Source of the DNA: Acidobacteriota bacterium
GTDB lineage: Bacteria > Acidobacteriota > Thermoanaerobaculia > Multivoradales > J023
Assembly (NCBI GenBank): GCA_029263395.1
Contig: JAJCXO010000170.1
Location: forward strand, 1 to 64,000
Length of the DNA: 64,000 nt
Direction of reading: 5' to 3'
Both the position numbers and the translations under genes were made by a program. The stretch's first letter is position 1, and every line of letters begins with the position of its first letter. Shown piece by piece: positions 42,401 through 52,428 of the stretch. The notes beneath the pieces were generated by a model. That model worked only from the letters and a program-made list of their open reading frames with translations, was not told the origin of the DNA and ran no database searches.

Positions 42401-44638
42401 GGTGGTATGGCTGTGTTCACCGCCGACGCGACATCGGCGTTGCCCGCAGGACTCTTCGTTGATAGCGGCGACCAACAGACAGGAATCGTAGGCCAAGAAG
42501 TACCAGATCCGTTGGTGGCGGTGGTCACCGACTACGGATTCAATCGCCTCGCAGAAGTGGCTGTGCGTTTTACGGTAGTGGAAGGTGGAGGCACGTTCCC
42601 AGATGGAACACAAGAGATGGTCGTCTTCAGCGACAGCGTCGGTCAGGTCAGGACAAGCTTGTTTCTTGACGCAGCGGAAGGGGTGGCCAATAACGTTGTC
42701 GAAGCAGTCTTAGAGGGAGTCACGGACTCCCCGTTCGTCAGCTTCGTCGCCAGTGGTCGAGCGGCTGGCCCAGCAAGTGAGACCTCAATTAGTGGGTTAG
42801 TACTCGACAACACCGACCTTCCGGTTCCTGGAGTCACACTTCGAGTGCACGATACGTCTCTTTCAGTACAGGCAGACGAGAGCGGCCTCTTCAACATTAC
42901 CGGAGTACCAGTCGGGACACTGTTACTCGAAGTCGACGGTTCGACGGCGCAGCGAAGCGGCGTGTGGCCACATCTCGAATTCGCACTGACCACGATCCCG
43001 GGCCGAGACAACACGGTTGGTATGCCGATCTACCTCCTTCCTCTCAACACAGAGGGCTTGGCAGTCAGCGAGACCACGGGCGGGATCGTGACTCTGCCGC
43101 AGATCCCTGGCTTCTCGCTCGAGATAGAGCCCGGCTCAGCCACCTTTCCTGGCGGGAGTCGTAGTGGCATCGTCAGCGTGACACTGGTACATGGTGACAA
43201 GGTACCGATGGTGCCGAATTTTGGCCAGCAGCCACGGCTCGTCGTCTCGATTCAGCCATCGGGAGCCCGCTTCGACCCTCCGGCTCGATTGAGCTTTCCT
43301 AACGTCGATGGCCTGGCTCCCGGCGAAGTGACGGAACTGTATTCGTTCGATCACGACCTCGGGCGTTTCGTCTCGATCGGCCCAGGGACGGTGAGTGAGG
43401 ACGGAGTGCTTGTCGAGTCCAATCCCGGTGTCGGCATCGTCAAGGCCGGCTGGCACTGTGGTGGCAATCCAGTGGGCTCCGGCACGCCGCATGCGTGCAA
43501 GCAGTGCTGGGAGTGCTTCCGCAACCGATGTCAGCCCGTGGGCACTGGCAACCCGTCCAGTTTCGAGTTCGATGGTATTGAGTTGAACACGCTGAACAAG
43601 ATGTCAGTGCCGTGTACGGACGATGGCGAGCCTTGTACCAAGGACATCTGTGTCGGGGGAGCGTGTACTCATCCCCCGGTCGAAGACGGGACCACATGCC
43701 CGGACGACGGTGATGCGTGCACCGAAGATGTTTGTGTCGATGGTGAGTGCTCTCACCAGGCAATCGATTGCGGAGCCTGCCAGAAGTGCGACGGCGGAGA
43801 AGGTTGCGTTGCTGACCCAGAGGAGGAGAACATGGTCTGCGATGACGATGGCGACGTCTGCACGAAAGATGTCTGCCAGGGCGGTGATTGCAGGCACCTG
43901 CCAAAGTCGATTGACTCGATGGCCATCCAATTCGAGAACCCGATTCGCGACTCTTTGCCGACAGCGATCCGGGCCGACCAGCAACCGGCCAACTTCACTG
44001 CGACCGTCAGCGCGATGAACTGCGAAGAAGAGGAGTATCAAGTCGAGTGGGATTGGGGCGATGGAAGCACCTCAAAGACTCGAGCGGGAAGTCGAACGTA
44101 CGCTGAAACCGACACTTACACGGTGACAGCAACTGTGCAATGCGGCGAATGCTCTTCTTCCGCCAGCAGCGGCGAAACAGAGGTCACGGTCGGTTTTCTC
44201 GCTACCTGCTACATCATCGCAGATGAGTCCGAGTTTGGGCCACCGATCGTCACCGATCCCAACGGTCTGGTCGGTGACTTCTCGGAGCCGTTCCTGCGTG
44301 AAGTGAGGATGCAGGGCTCGGGTCGTTCGAACGGTGGTGATCTGATTCAGATCGATTGGATGCGAGGCGATCCAATGGAGACCTTCGGGGAGACGTTCTT
44401 CACGGTTGTGGACGACATCATTACCGCCTCCGGCAATCCACTCGACGCCAACACTATTGCTGTGGACCCTTCAGTCATTCCGCTCGGCGGCGATGTCGAA
44501 GTCGTCGGTTTGGGCTTGCGCGGTGCCGACGACACGGGTGGTCGGATCACTGGCTACCACATCGACGTCTTCGCTGGATTCGGAGAGGAGGCCTGTGCCG
44601 GATGGCCTAACCTGGTTTATCCGATCACGGGCTACTGA
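39449..44638 (+). CDS. giant exported protein: bactofilin-like start, Ig-like domains, Cys-rich repeats, PKD, 3D domain
   Basis: A 1729-residue exported protein. GTG 39449 is the start because it precedes the signal (FVLGMLALLAPSTAIA); the ribosome site is weak. Domains in order: a polymer-like region with repeated hydrophobic TGDVHANGSIDLK strands (about 45-200), an Asp/Ser run (DSDSDSDSDSDSEP), many Ig-like repeats each opening with P(P)xVTIxxP (about 260-860) and a Big_1-like part (GETIHFRVRG). A carboxypeptidase-regulatory fold (GLVLDNTDLPVPGVTLRVHD) follows, then Cys repeats of the CTxDxCxxGxCxH kind, a PKD domain (VEWDWGDGSTS) and a 3D domain at the end. The 3D motif ends AVDPSVIPLGG, GADDTGGRITGYHIDVFAG, found in lytic glycosidase-like proteins. 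A surface-exposed enzyme or adhesin is likely. It heads a three-gene cluster. Confidence 0.82.
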   Translation: MQSTTEYQDTRLRASRFVLGMLALLAPSTAIAEFSLPEQNSDLYYSYAIVAGEEIKIRTQAQLTGDVHANGSIDLKPLSSVNGDVSAVEAIRVRGTVTGAVLEGVEPLALPRLYTRAESLALANRVFHEGTAFVDEVIDDIVFVDGEVLIRGSLVGTGSLIASGGIRFEDSDNDSDSDSDSDSDSEPAGPPQPGNRLSLIAFDDIEVGEGWSLRGVLQAGGEIILGRGVWIEGVLVADGSVRVERDVQLSFFDFDEMPPQLVLRTPSESNWYSRPDLQVLLEYSDGGSGVDLASLDVQVDGSPVACQARATAATCDLSSLDAGAHELTAAISDTAGNVASTTFTFEILIDEILPTVQVVEPTTTALYDPAPVFLIGYGDADSGVDADRLRVLLEGVDLALHCLFGLSAAECEIPLPDIRSYTLDLEISDRAGNVGTSSFSFERVADAVAPEVTIVSPSAEVLINEAELRVRADYVDHGSGVDRASVIVELDGVDRTESCLVGERSLACQPLGVEPGDHQLGLQVTDRVGNVAEVEHSFEIVRDDSPPSVTISTPLDGAVVATSTVVVAGTVTDDDVVTAVLVNGVQADLVDEGFSATVSIPEGASSISVVATDRAGQSSETALSVVLDTTPPELQIDRPEATGRTHNTTAVVEGSVSDTHGVAELTVSSTVVEIIGGRFQALVDLDEGANLIPVTATDSAGNSAVLEVEVERFSIPILRISSPSDQTLVSTGTVDVIGTVTDPSATVQVNGISAVVSGESFVASGVTIVPGGNLLNAVATDLDGRQASTKVTVFHDSEPPRVTIDRPADGEVLPEAVVAVSGLVNDLITATLDVGELTVQVNGVSARVSNRSFVADGVPLVPGENLLRAVATDTSGNQGVSEISVRFEAPLGQHLRVHSGDRQEAMIGTTLAEPLVVRLTDASGSPIAGETIHFRVRGTNGHLDGERRQLLKVTNSDGFAEVILTLGTRASVGQQVVEASAPGGGGMAVFTADATSALPAGLFVDSGDQQTGIVGQEVPDPLVAVVTDYGFNRLAEVAVRFTVVEGGGTFPDGTQEMVVFSDSVGQVRTSLFLDAAEGVANNVVEAVLEGVTDSPFVSFVASGRAAGPASETSISGLVLDNTDLPVPGVTLRVHDTSLSVQADESGLFNITGVPVGTLLLEVDGSTAQRSGVWPHLEFALTTIPGRDNTVGMPIYLLPLNTEGLAVSETTGGIVTLPQIPGFSLEIEPGSATFPGGSRSGIVSVTLVHGDKVPMVPNFGQQPRLVVSIQPSGARFDPPARLSFPNVDGLAPGEVTELYSFDHDLGRFVSIGPGTVSEDGVLVESNPGVGIVKAGWHCGGNPVGSGTPHACKQCWECFRNRCQPVGTGNPSSFEFDGIELNTLNKMSVPCTDDGEPCTKDICVGGACTHPPVEDGTTCPDDGDACTEDVCVDGECSHQAIDCGACQKCDGGEGCVADPEEENMVCDDDGDVCTKDVCQGGDCRHLPKSIDSMAIQFENPIRDSLPTAIRADQQPANFTATVSAMNCEEEEYQVEWDWGDGSTSKTRAGSRTYAETDTYTVTATVQCGECSSSASSGETEVTVGFLATCYIIADESEFGPPIVTDPNGLVGDFSEPFLREVRMQGSGRSNGGDLIQIDWMRGDPMETFGETFFTVVDDIITASGNPLDANTIAVDPSVIPLGGDVEVVGLGLRGADDTGGRITGYHIDVFAGFGEEACAGWPNLVYPITGY

Positions 44639-44640
44639 GC

Positions 44641-45636
44641 ATGAAATATATATCGAAACAGCTCTTCTTGGGTGTTCTTGCAGGCTTCGCCATCGCGGCG
44701 TTGCCCTCGCCACCAATAGCACCGAAGTTGGCCTATCTTGCTGCTGATGGAGGGCTCGTCGTCTGGTCACAAGGCAAGACTGCGACCTTGGACTCTGAGC
44801 CATTGGTACCTGGGTTGCTGGTATGGTCGCCGACAGGGGACCGAGTTGCCCATGTCGGCTCGCAGCCACCAGCGCCAGGTGAGCCGATCGAGATATCGAT
44901 CCTAGAGCTCGACGGCAAAGTCACGCGACTGCTACTGAATCGCGAAAAAGATCGACGCAGGTGGCGAGGAGCTAGCGGCCTCGAATGGCCTACCCAGGAA
45001 CAGCTCGCTATCGTTGGTAGCATTGACCCAAGCACTGCGATCATGATCGTGGTCGATCCCAATTCGGGCGAGATCGAGACGTCCCACTGGGGCAAGTTTT
45101 TCTCGTATTCGCCATCCGGCAGGAACCTAGCAGCGATCGGCTGGATTCCGCACTTCGCCCCCGCTCATGTCCGGCAGCGGGACTATGTTCAGATCGACGG
45201 CGAGACGGTCTATCCAGCCAGCAAAGGCAGCGGTGCCGGCCGAATCAGCCCACCGCTCTTGTGGCATCCCAGCGAAGCTTCGGTAGCTTTTGTCGAGCAT
45301 CAGGCAAAGGCCGCCTTCCTGGTGGTGGCGGCAGCGGACAGTGCACCTAAGAGCTTTCCCCTAGCCGAAGCCTTCGAGATCTGTGCCTGGTCGAGCGACG
45401 GTCGGTTTCTGTTGTTTCGTGTGCCTGACGAGAACTCGTATCTTGAGATAGCAGTAGCGACGGGGAGAAAATCTCGAGTTGTCGGAGAGCGGTTTTCCGA
45501 GGCCTACAGCGCTCATCTTGAGACCGAAAGCCGACAAACAAAATTGCGGCAGCTGATGCTCCCTTCTGGGGCATGGTGGCCGCCATCTTTGGCGACAGCC
45601 CAGCGGGAGGGAAGCGGGGCTCATGAAAATGACTAG
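44641..45636 (+). CDS. exported TolB-like beta-propeller protein
   Basis: A 331-residue protein starting 3 bases after the giant protein stop. Signal: [19 protein letters not shown]. Repeated strands such as [44 protein letters not shown] and [14 protein letters not shown] are WD/TolB-type propeller blades, each with SPDG-like turns. No TolB partner genes (pal, tolA) occur here, so a general extracytoplasmic propeller is the safer name. It overlaps the following gene by 14 bases. The tight packing with the big surface proteins suggests they work together. Confidence 0.7.
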   Translation: MKYISKQLFLGVLAGFAIAALPSPPIAPKLAYLAADGGLVVWSQGKTATLDSEPLVPGLLVWSPTGDRVAHVGSQPPAPGEPIEISILELDGKVTRLLLNREKDRRRWRGASGLEWPTQEQLAIVGSIDPSTAIMIVVDPNSGEIETSHWGKFFSYSPSGRNLAAIGWIPHFAPAHVRQRDYVQIDGETVYPASKGSGAGRISPPLLWHPSEASVAFVEHQAKAAFLVVAAADSAPKSFPLAEAFEICAWSSDGRFLLFRVPDENSYLEIAVATGRKSRVVGERFSEAYSAHLETESRQTKLRQLMLPSGAWWPPSLATAQREGSGAHEND

Positions 45637-48600
45637 TTATCGCGGCAACTCGTCGAGCGGTGGTCGTTCCAGTGGCTTGGTAGCTCTTCTTCTAGCGATA
45701 GTTCTGGGAACTGTGGGCGGCAACGCCGCAACAGCACAGGAAGGGGCGCTTGACGAAACCTGTATCGTCAGTGCGCTCAACCGATCAGCCCCTGTTGATG
45801 CCGAAGGGGTTTGGGTCCTCCCAAACGTACCGGCCAACGGCAGCCAGGTCCGGATTCGTGCCACGTGCGTTGAAGGCGGCGCCACTCGATCTGGCCAGTC
45901 AGACTTCTTCGATGTCCCGACTGATGGCGTTATTAGAGTGGCGGAGGTTGTCTTTGATGACCCGCAGCCGATCCCGACCACTCTGACGCTCACCGCTTCC
46001 GAGAGCGTGTTGACCTTCCCGGGCCAGACAGTTCAGGTCACTGCCATCGCGTCGTTTCCTGATGGTTCGATAGCGGACGTTTCCGCAATCAATCAAGGGA
46101 CCAACTACATCCTCAGTAATACGCCGGTTGCGACAATTGACGAGAGTGGTCTCTTGACGGCTCAGGCGAGCGGGACAGTGCTCGTGAGCGCAACGCATCA
46201 GGGGGCCCTGGGTGTTGTTCTCCTGCGCGTCTCGCTGTCCGGCGATTCCGACAACGATGGAATGCCTGATGATTTCGAAGTCGCCAACGGACTTGACCCC
46301 AACAATGCCGCAGATGCCTTTGGCGATGCTGATGCCGATGGACTGACCAACCTCGAGGAGTATCAGGGTGGCACCGATCTGCTCAATCCCGATACCGATG
46401 GCGACACCCTGCTCGACGGCGAGGAAGTTCAAGCCGGTACCAGCCCGCTGCTCTTCGACACAGACGGTGACCTGGTCTCTGACGGTCTCGAGGCTCTCGC
46501 CGAGAGCGACCCTCTCGACCCCGCGAGTGTCAACCTGGCACCCATCCTCGATGAGCTTGTCGTCACTCCTGGTAGCTTTACACTGACGTTTAACACTGTA
46601 GTCGGTGAAGCGTCGAGGCGGGTCGCGGTCACCGGTACGTTGATTGACGGCACTGAGCTCGACATCACTGGACCACCGTACGGAACGAACTACGGTTCAA
46701 GCGACCTCACCATTGCGAGCTTCGGAGCTGAAGCAGGGCGGGTGTTTGCTGGAGAAGATGGCACCGCGAATGTGACGGCGTCAAATGGCTCCCAGGCGGG
46801 GGATGTCGAGGTGACAGTGAGGACTGTTGCACCGACTGCGCTTTCATTCTTGCGTATTCCTGGCTTTGCCAACGGAGTTGCTGTCCAAGGTGATTATGCA
46901 TATGTGGCGGCGGGAGATAGGGGGCTGTATGTCGTCGACATCAGCGACCTCGAAGCGCCGTTCATCGCAAGCTCGTTGGATACATCCGGCAACATCAATG
47001 ACGTTCAGGTCGATGGTGACTATGCGTACCTGGCCAGTAGTCGCAATTTCTCAGGCCTGCTGATTGTCGATGTGGGCAACTCGTCAAGTCCTCAGTTGGT
47101 GGGAGCCGCTTCGGTGAATGGTGGTCAAGGGACAGACGTTGCGATTGCGAATGGACTGGCGTTTCTCGCTGCGGGTAATGCCGGCCTGCGAATTTTCGAT
47201 GTCAGCGATCCGGAGGAGCCCGATCTGCGCGGTAGTCTCAACACGTCAGGCAATGCCCGAGGTGTCGATGTATCAGGGGATCTCGTGTTGGTAGCGGACG
47301 ATACTTCTGGCGTGCAGGTGATTGACGTCAGTGATCCCGCGAGCCCGCTCCTGGTGGGTTCGACTCACACCCGAGGCGGGAATTCCCGGGCTGCCAACGT
47401 TGTGGTGCGTGAGCGGCTGGCCTACGTCGCGGACGGTTCGCGGGCAACCCCTGGAGGCCTGCGAGTGATCGACTTCAGTGAGCCGACGACGCCATTCGTA
47501 GCCGGCTCGACCGGCGACGCCTTCGGCTTGACCGGAGTGGCTCTGGAGCGGGATTTTGCAGTGACCTCTGATTTCTTGTTCGCTAACGCCGTACCGATCT
47601 TCAACGTTGCAAACCGGTCTCCTGTGTTCACTTCCGCGCTCGATTTTTCGGGGGCGCCAAGTTTTCGCGCCGACCAGGGGACGGGTATCGCGGTGCGTGA
47701 CGGTGTAGTCTTCCTGACCGCCGTCGCCGGCCCGAGTGGGATCAACGATAACGGGATCCTGGGAGACAGTGGGCTCTACATCGGGCGTTACTTGGACCCG
47801 GAGAGCTTCGAGAACATTCCGCCGACCGTGATTTTGACCTCTCCAGAAGCCGGCACCTCAGTGCTCGAGCGTCGGCTGTTGACGGTCACCGCCGAGGCGA
47901 CGGACGATATTCGGGTCGCATTGGTGGAGTTCCTGGTCGACGGAGAGGTCGATCATCGGGACTTCCAGGCGCCGTTCGCGCATACGTTGACTGTGCCGGC
48001 GGGAGCCTCCGATCTGAGACTGAGAGCGCGGGCCTTGGACCTGGCAGACAACGAGGGAATCGCCGAAGAGATCACCGTGGACGTCCTGGCAGATACGGTG
48101 CCGACCGCAATCCTGTTGAGTCCTGCGGATGGTTCTACCTTTACCGCAGGCACGACCATCCCGGTTGTGGTCCAAGCGACGGACGATATCGCTATTGCTT
48201 CGGTGGAGCTCCAAGTCGACGGGGTCTCTTATGCGACGCGAACAGCTCGGCCCTATCAATTCACCGTGCCGGTGCCACCGGGAGTTGCGCAACTCAGCCT
48301 GTCGGCGATCGTCACCGACGATGTCGGCCAGACTGCTGTAGCTGGCCCAATTGTCGTCGGGGTCGTGGCTGATCAGCCGCCAGAAGTGTCACTGATCAGG
48401 CCCTTGGATGGCGACGGTGCTGTTGCCGGTGGTCAGCTACCGGTCCTGGTTGGTGTGGTGGATGATGTTGGCGTCGATCGAGTCCGACTGCGGGTCGATG
48501 GTCAGCCAGCAGGAGAAGTTCTCGATGAACCCTACCAGTTCGAGATTGCTATACCGGCTGGCGCGTCTAGTCTGACGCTAGTTGCAGAGGCCATTGACAC

Positions 48601-49219
48601 GTTGGGGCAAAGCTCACTGTCCGAGGGGGCTCAAGTCCAGGTGATTGCGGATCCCGCGACCACCGTCTTCGGTCGGGTAGTCGATGAGAGCGATCAACCC
48701 GTGGCGGGGGCGGATGTCGAGACGATCGGTGTCCGTGTCGACATCAGTGATGGCGAGGGGTTCTTCACTATTCCTGATGTGCCGACGATTGAGGGTGACC
48801 TGGTGGTCTCCGGCGCAGCGGTGATCGGTAGTGTTCCTGCCGTTGGTGAGTCTCAGCCGACAGTGCCGAATCCTGGCGGCGTGACCGATGTTGGCGACAT
48901 CAAGCTCATGGAGCTGCCAGCTTCGGATCTGTGCCCATGTACCAATCCGGCCAACTGGAGCGATGCCAACGGTGTCATCTGGTCCTTTTTCTTAGATGGC
49001 ACGATCGGTGCTGCCTCGTGCACCGACACCGCAACGGTGACACAGCTTGGCGCTGAGTGTGTTTCGGTGAACGTCGATGCATCGGTCTCCGAGTGCCAGA
49101 TCATCTTGCCGTGTGGCGGATCGAATCTTGCGTTGCCGATCGAAGCAACAGAGATCACTGTGTGCCGTGAGGCGTTGCGACAGGCAGCTGCGGATCGTGG
49201 GGTTGGGTGTAGTCCGTAG
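45623..49219 (+). CDS. exported multidomain protein with TSP3-like repeats, LVIVD propeller and Ig-like domains
   Basis: A 1198-residue exported protein. ATG 45623 has GGGAGG upstream and overlaps the previous gene. After the signal ([20 protein letters not shown]) comes a Big_2-like segment. Calcium-type repeats follow ([51 protein letters not shown]), as in thrombospondin type 3. From about 420 to 720 there are LVIVD-type repeats ([25 protein letters not shown]), a propeller. Three Ig-like domains ([28 protein letters not shown]) and a carboxypeptidase-regulatory-like end with four to five Cys pairs follow. No catalytic motif. Probably a calcium-dependent surface or matrix protein. Confidence 0.8.
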   Translation: MKMTSYRGNSSSGGRSSGLVALLLAIVLGTVGGNAATAQEGALDETCIVSALNRSAPVDAEGVWVLPNVPANGSQVRIRATCVEGGATRSGQSDFFDVPTDGVIRVAEVVFDDPQPIPTTLTLTASESVLTFPGQTVQVTAIASFPDGSIADVSAINQGTNYILSNTPVATIDESGLLTAQASGTVLVSATHQGALGVVLLRVSLSGDSDNDGMPDDFEVANGLDPNNAADAFGDADADGLTNLEEYQGGTDLLNPDTDGDTLLDGEEVQAGTSPLLFDTDGDLVSDGLEALAESDPLDPASVNLAPILDELVVTPGSFTLTFNTVVGEASRRVAVTGTLIDGTELDITGPPYGTNYGSSDLTIASFGAEAGRVFAGEDGTANVTASNGSQAGDVEVTVRTVAPTALSFLRIPGFANGVAVQGDYAYVAAGDRGLYVVDISDLEAPFIASSLDTSGNINDVQVDGDYAYLASSRNFSGLLIVDVGNSSSPQLVGAASVNGGQGTDVAIANGLAFLAAGNAGLRIFDVSDPEEPDLRGSLNTSGNARGVDVSGDLVLVADDTSGVQVIDVSDPASPLLVGSTHTRGGNSRAANVVVRERLAYVADGSRATPGGLRVIDFSEPTTPFVAGSTGDAFGLTGVALERDFAVTSDFLFANAVPIFNVANRSPVFTSALDFSGAPSFRADQGTGIAVRDGVVFLTAVAGPSGINDNGILGDSGLYIGRYLDPESFENIPPTVILTSPEAGTSVLERRLLTVTAEATDDIRVALVEFLVDGEVDHRDFQAPFAHTLTVPAGASDLRLRARALDLADNEGIAEEITVDVLADTVPTAILLSPADGSTFTAGTTIPVVVQATDDIAIASVELQVDGVSYATRTARPYQFTVPVPPGVAQLSLSAIVTDDVGQTAVAGPIVVGVVADQPPEVSLIRPLDGDGAVAGGQLPVLVGVVDDVGVDRVRLRVDGQPAGEVLDEPYQFEIAIPAGASSLTLVAEAIDTLGQSSLSEGAQVQVIADPATTVFGRVVDESDQPVAGADVETIGVRVDISDGEGFFTIPDVPTIEGDLVVSGAAVIGSVPAVGESQPTVPNPGGVTDVGDIKLMELPASDLCPCTNPANWSDANGVIWSFFLDGTIGAASCTDTATVTQLGAECVSVNVDASVSECQIILPCGGSNLALPIEATEITVCREALRQAAADRGVGCSP

Positions 49220-49358
49220 GCCGATGTTACGAACTTGAAGGTACTTGATACCCAGCGGATCAACTTCAGTCACAAGGATACAGAAGCGTGACTATCCGTA
49301 GGCATGCGGTTTGCCCACAGACTCCAGGCCCGAGGAACCCCCAACGGGGGATGAAGAT

Positions 49359-50765
49359 ATGACTGACACCCTGAGTCCAGCCACTGTGAGATCGAGGCAA
49401 CGTCGCACAGCCGGCCTCCGAGTCTTTGGGGCGCTGGCACTTGCCCTGATTCTGGCGTGTAGCAAGCCACCGTCTGCTGAAGCGCCCTCCGCCGAACCGG
49501 CATTTCCCGGTCCGATCCTCGTGATCGACCTCGACACCCTGCGCGCCGACCACCTCGGCTGCTACGGCTACGATCGCCCCACTAGCCTGCATATCGACCA
49601 GCTCGCCAGCGAGGCGTACCGGTTCGAATGGGCTTATGGCCAAGCCCCGGATACCGCGCCGTCCCACAGCTCGACCTTCACCAGCCTCTACCCGAGCGTG
49701 CATGGCGTGAACTACAACGGCGCCCGTCTACCCGACGCCGTGACCACGATGGCGGAGGTTTTCTCAAGTGCTGGTTACCTGACGGCGGCCTTCGTGGACG
49801 GCGGCTTCATGATTCCGGAGTTCAACCTCAACCAGGGCTTCCAGCACTACGCCGTCAGCGATTGGGGCGGCTTCTACCAATTCGGACAAGAAGCGATCGA
49901 CTGGATCACGGAGCACGCCGACAAGAAATTCTTCTTGTGGATCCATAGTTACGACGTCCACGCCGACTACTACGCTCCCGAGCCCTTCCGTTCCTATTTC
50001 ACAGACGGCATCACCCCGACCCCCGGATTCGAGCCCACGGTCCGGGAGCTCGAAGTGATCCGCCGCTCCCACTTCGGCCCCGAGCCCTTACAGTTGAACG
50101 CCGAGGACCTCGCGTTCACCAAGGCTCGCTATGACGGCGGCATCCGCTACGCCGACTACTGGGTCGGCCGCATCCTCGACCAGATCCGACAACTCGGCCT
50201 CGACCGGACGGCGACGATCATCCTGCTCTCCGACCACGGCGAAGAATTCCAAGAGCACGGTTCCGTCCAACACGACCGTCTCTACACGACGGTGACCCGT
50301 ATCCCGCTCCTCATTCGTCCGCCAGGCGGCACCGACGGTAAGGTCATCGACACCGTGGTCCAGGCCCTCGACCTGATGCCAACCCTGCTCGACGGCGCTG
50401 GCATCGAGCCCCCAACCGGGCTCCAAGGCCGCAGCCTGATGCCGCTGCTCCGCGGCAAGGCCCTTCGCGACCTGCCCGCCATCTCCGAATCCCCCTACTT
50501 CGGCCACCGCCGCGCGGTGGCTCTGGGGGAATATCGATTCCTCGCCGCCCGCGGCAACGACCGTCGGGAGTTGTTCCGATTCCGCCAAGACCCCTTGGAG
50601 CAAATCGAGCTCTCGGCCACCCATCCGGACGTCGCCGACAATCTCTACTCCCTTCTCGAGTCCTGGCAAGATGTCGTCGACCGCCGAAGCGCAGGGCCGG
50701 CAGAAATGCCGAACCTCGACGACGAGACCGTCGAAGGCCTCAAGGCGTTGGGCTACTTGGACTAA
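49359..50765 (+). CDS. sulfatase-like lipoprotein (alkaline phosphatase superfamily)
   Basis: A 468-residue protein. ATG 49359 is the chosen start, since the longer frame adds only a non-conserved leader. The signal ends in the lipobox ILAC (FGALALALILACSK), so it is lipid-anchored. The sulfatase core shows VIDLDTLRADHLGCYGYDR (metal and N-terminal site) and the later LSDHGEEFQEHGSV. At the active-site position where sulfatases have CxPxR, this protein has TAPSHSS, so the formylglycine cysteine is absent and threonine may be the nucleophile. Such members act as phosphohydrolases or other esterases. The C-terminus ends in EGLKALGYLD, a common acidobacterial ending. The substrate is unknown. 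Confidence 0.85.
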   Translation: MTDTLSPATVRSRQRRTAGLRVFGALALALILACSKPPSAEAPSAEPAFPGPILVIDLDTLRADHLGCYGYDRPTSLHIDQLASEAYRFEWAYGQAPDTAPSHSSTFTSLYPSVHGVNYNGARLPDAVTTMAEVFSSAGYLTAAFVDGGFMIPEFNLNQGFQHYAVSDWGGFYQFGQEAIDWITEHADKKFFLWIHSYDVHADYYAPEPFRSYFTDGITPTPGFEPTVRELEVIRRSHFGPEPLQLNAEDLAFTKARYDGGIRYADYWVGRILDQIRQLGLDRTATIILLSDHGEEFQEHGSVQHDRLYTTVTRIPLLIRPPGGTDGKVIDTVVQALDLMPTLLDGAGIEPPTGLQGRSLMPLLRGKALRDLPAISESPYFGHRRAVALGEYRFLAARGNDRRELFRFRQDPLEQIELSATHPDVADNLYSLLESWQDVVDRRSAGPAEMPNLDDETVEGLKALGYLD

Positions 50766-51014
50766 TCCGGCACAACGCGAGCTTCCTCTTTCTGGGACCG
50801 GATCAGGTCCACGAAATGGGAACAAACCCGAGTGCTTAACGATCTCAGAAACTTGCAACCACTGCTGGGCGAGTAGCCCTTGATTGGCCGGCACCCGGGA
50901 GGCAACAACCCATGTCGACACGTCCAGCGTTTCAATGAAGAGAGCAGAGGGCGCTACCTATCCGAGCAAGAGGTCGCCTGAATGGGCACTGTCGGTGGGG
51001 GGAGAGTTAGTCAA
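50766..51014. other. intergenic stretch without gene
   Basis: No coding frame or clear element is seen before the repeat head at 51015. Confidence 0.4.
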
Positions 51015-51046
51015 CTGCTCCCGGTGCCAGGCACACATCCTGCGGG
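51015..51046. repeat. repeat head before the 272-bp duplicated block
   Basis: CTGCTCCCGGTGCCAGGCAC followed by ACATCCTGCGGG. It opens the unit whose tail is the end of the 51047-51318 block. Confidence 0.75.
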
Positions 51047-51318
51047 TCTCAACTTGACGACGCATCGCGTATCGTGAGGTAGGTCACGGTCGAGAATTTT
51101 CGATCCGAAGTCGCGATGATCTGGGGTTGCCGGATCGCCAACGCAACTCCTTAATGATACCCGAAGGCCGGGCCGACGCGTTGGAAAGGCTGCGACCCAT
51201 TGCCGTAACCTGCTCTGCCTGCTGATCGATGATGTCGAGCGCTTTTGCTTGCGGCAACACCTCTGAGTGACGTCGTGGTAAAGCTTTAGGAATGCCAGGC
51301 ACCTTAAACTGGTGGCCC
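51047..51318. repeat. 272-bp direct repeat copy 1, ends in a tail motif
   Basis: It begins TCTCAACTTGACGACGCATC and ends GCCAGGCACCTTAAACTGG, then TGGCCC. A second copy of about 271 bp lies at 54656-54926, with about seven base differences and one single-base indel by eye. The block contains open frames on both strands, none resembling known proteins. It ends exactly at the stop codon of the metalloprotease gene. Confidence 0.85.
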
Positions 51319-52428
51319 TTACGGAGTCGACCAGCTCGACAGGTCGCCGGACTCGAAGCCGTCGAAGAACATCACATCCCAAGAAACACCCGAGCTGATC
51401 GTGACTCGGATGATTCCCAAAAAGGGATCAGGGATCACAGCATGATGAACCCACCCCAAGGGGGGCATAGTCGGATCTATTGCCACTAGCTCGGCTTCAC
51501 ACAATCCGAGTTCACCCGCTCCGAGCGGATCGAATAGCACCTCGATTTCCGCATCCGCGCAGTCATCGACGAGAGTTAGCTTGATCGTGTAATCGTCGCC
51601 GGTTCCTGCTGTCGCATCGAGCCCGCTCATACCGTGGCGGGTTGTGTTGGTGTCGTCGGCGGTGAGTCCTGAATAGACCATGTCGCGAGCGGCTACCCCA
51701 TGCATGACGCTCTGTGTATTGTCGCCAGCTCCAAGCAGATCAGCCACATATCGATTAGCGCTCGCCGGCCATGTGCTACCGGCTGGTAGATCGCTATTGA
51801 TTTTCGAGAACGTACTGGAATCGATCACAGTTCCATCGATGATCACCGGGTTATTGTCTGATTTCCTGAACCAGTGATTGAGCACGGCACTTGGCGGCGG
51901 CGGGCTCGGCGGCGGTGTGGCGACATCGTCGCCGGATCCCCGGATGTTGTCGGCTCCGTCATCGTATGAGGTTATGCCGGTGCCTGCGGTGAAGTTATCC
52001 AGCGGCGAACCGGGTCCGGCCTGAAAATTACTATGCTCCAAACCGATCGCGCAATGCCCCAACTCATGAGCCATCGTTGTGATCATTCGCGCAACCCCTG
52101 GCGGGTTGGGATCATCGGCAGATGCGCAGTCCGTACAGTTGCCCGTTGTCGGTGTTAGACCGTTCCATATCTCGATCGCCTCGACTAGCGCCGGCTGTAC
52201 GAATGGAGCGTCACCCGGCCGAATGCATATCGGGATCTCGATCTCTCCACCGATCCCGGCCGACGTGTACCCGACCGGATGCACGATGATAAAAGTATTG
52301 CAAGGATCACAGCCGCTCGGCGTACAGTCGCAACACGGCCCCACGTCGGACGTAGAACATAAGAAAACACCTGCCCAAGCCGACGAAGACGAGAGCAGAG
52401 CCAACGCAAGAAAAAGCCTGTAGATCAT
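51319..52428 (-). CDS. exported metzincin-like metalloprotease with C-terminal DGFESGD tail
   Basis: A 369-residue protein with signal LFLALALLSSSSAWA. ATG at 52428 follows GGAGGTG. An N-terminal Cys cluster (CCDCTPSGCDPC, about 32-43) is followed by the zinc motif MAHELGHCAIGLEHSN (HExxHxxGxxH, near 125), and SVMHGVAARDM could be the Met-turn. This is a matrixin/metzincin-type zinc peptidase. A Pro-rich loop (PPPSPPPPS) sits near 178. The tail reads MFFDGFESGDLSSWSTP, the same kind as on the alpha/beta hydrolase at 2808. The gene starts by ATGA overlap with the upstream gene, forming an operon. Target proteins unknown. Confidence 0.82.
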   Translation of the reverse strand: MIYRLFLALALLSSSSAWAGVFLCSTSDVGPCCDCTPSGCDPCNTFIIVHPVGYTSAGIGGEIEIPICIRPGDAPFVQPALVEAIEIWNGLTPTTGNCTDCASADDPNPPGVARMITTMAHELGHCAIGLEHSNFQAGPGSPLDNFTAGTGITSYDDGADNIRGSGDDVATPPPSPPPPSAVLNHWFRKSDNNPVIIDGTVIDSSTFSKINSDLPAGSTWPASANRYVADLLGAGDNTQSVMHGVAARDMVYSGLTADDTNTTRHGMSGLDATAGTGDDYTIKLTLVDDCADAEIEVLFDPLGAGELGLCEAELVAIDPTMPPLGWVHHAVIPDPFLGIIRVTISSGVSWDVMFFDGFESGDLSSWSTP

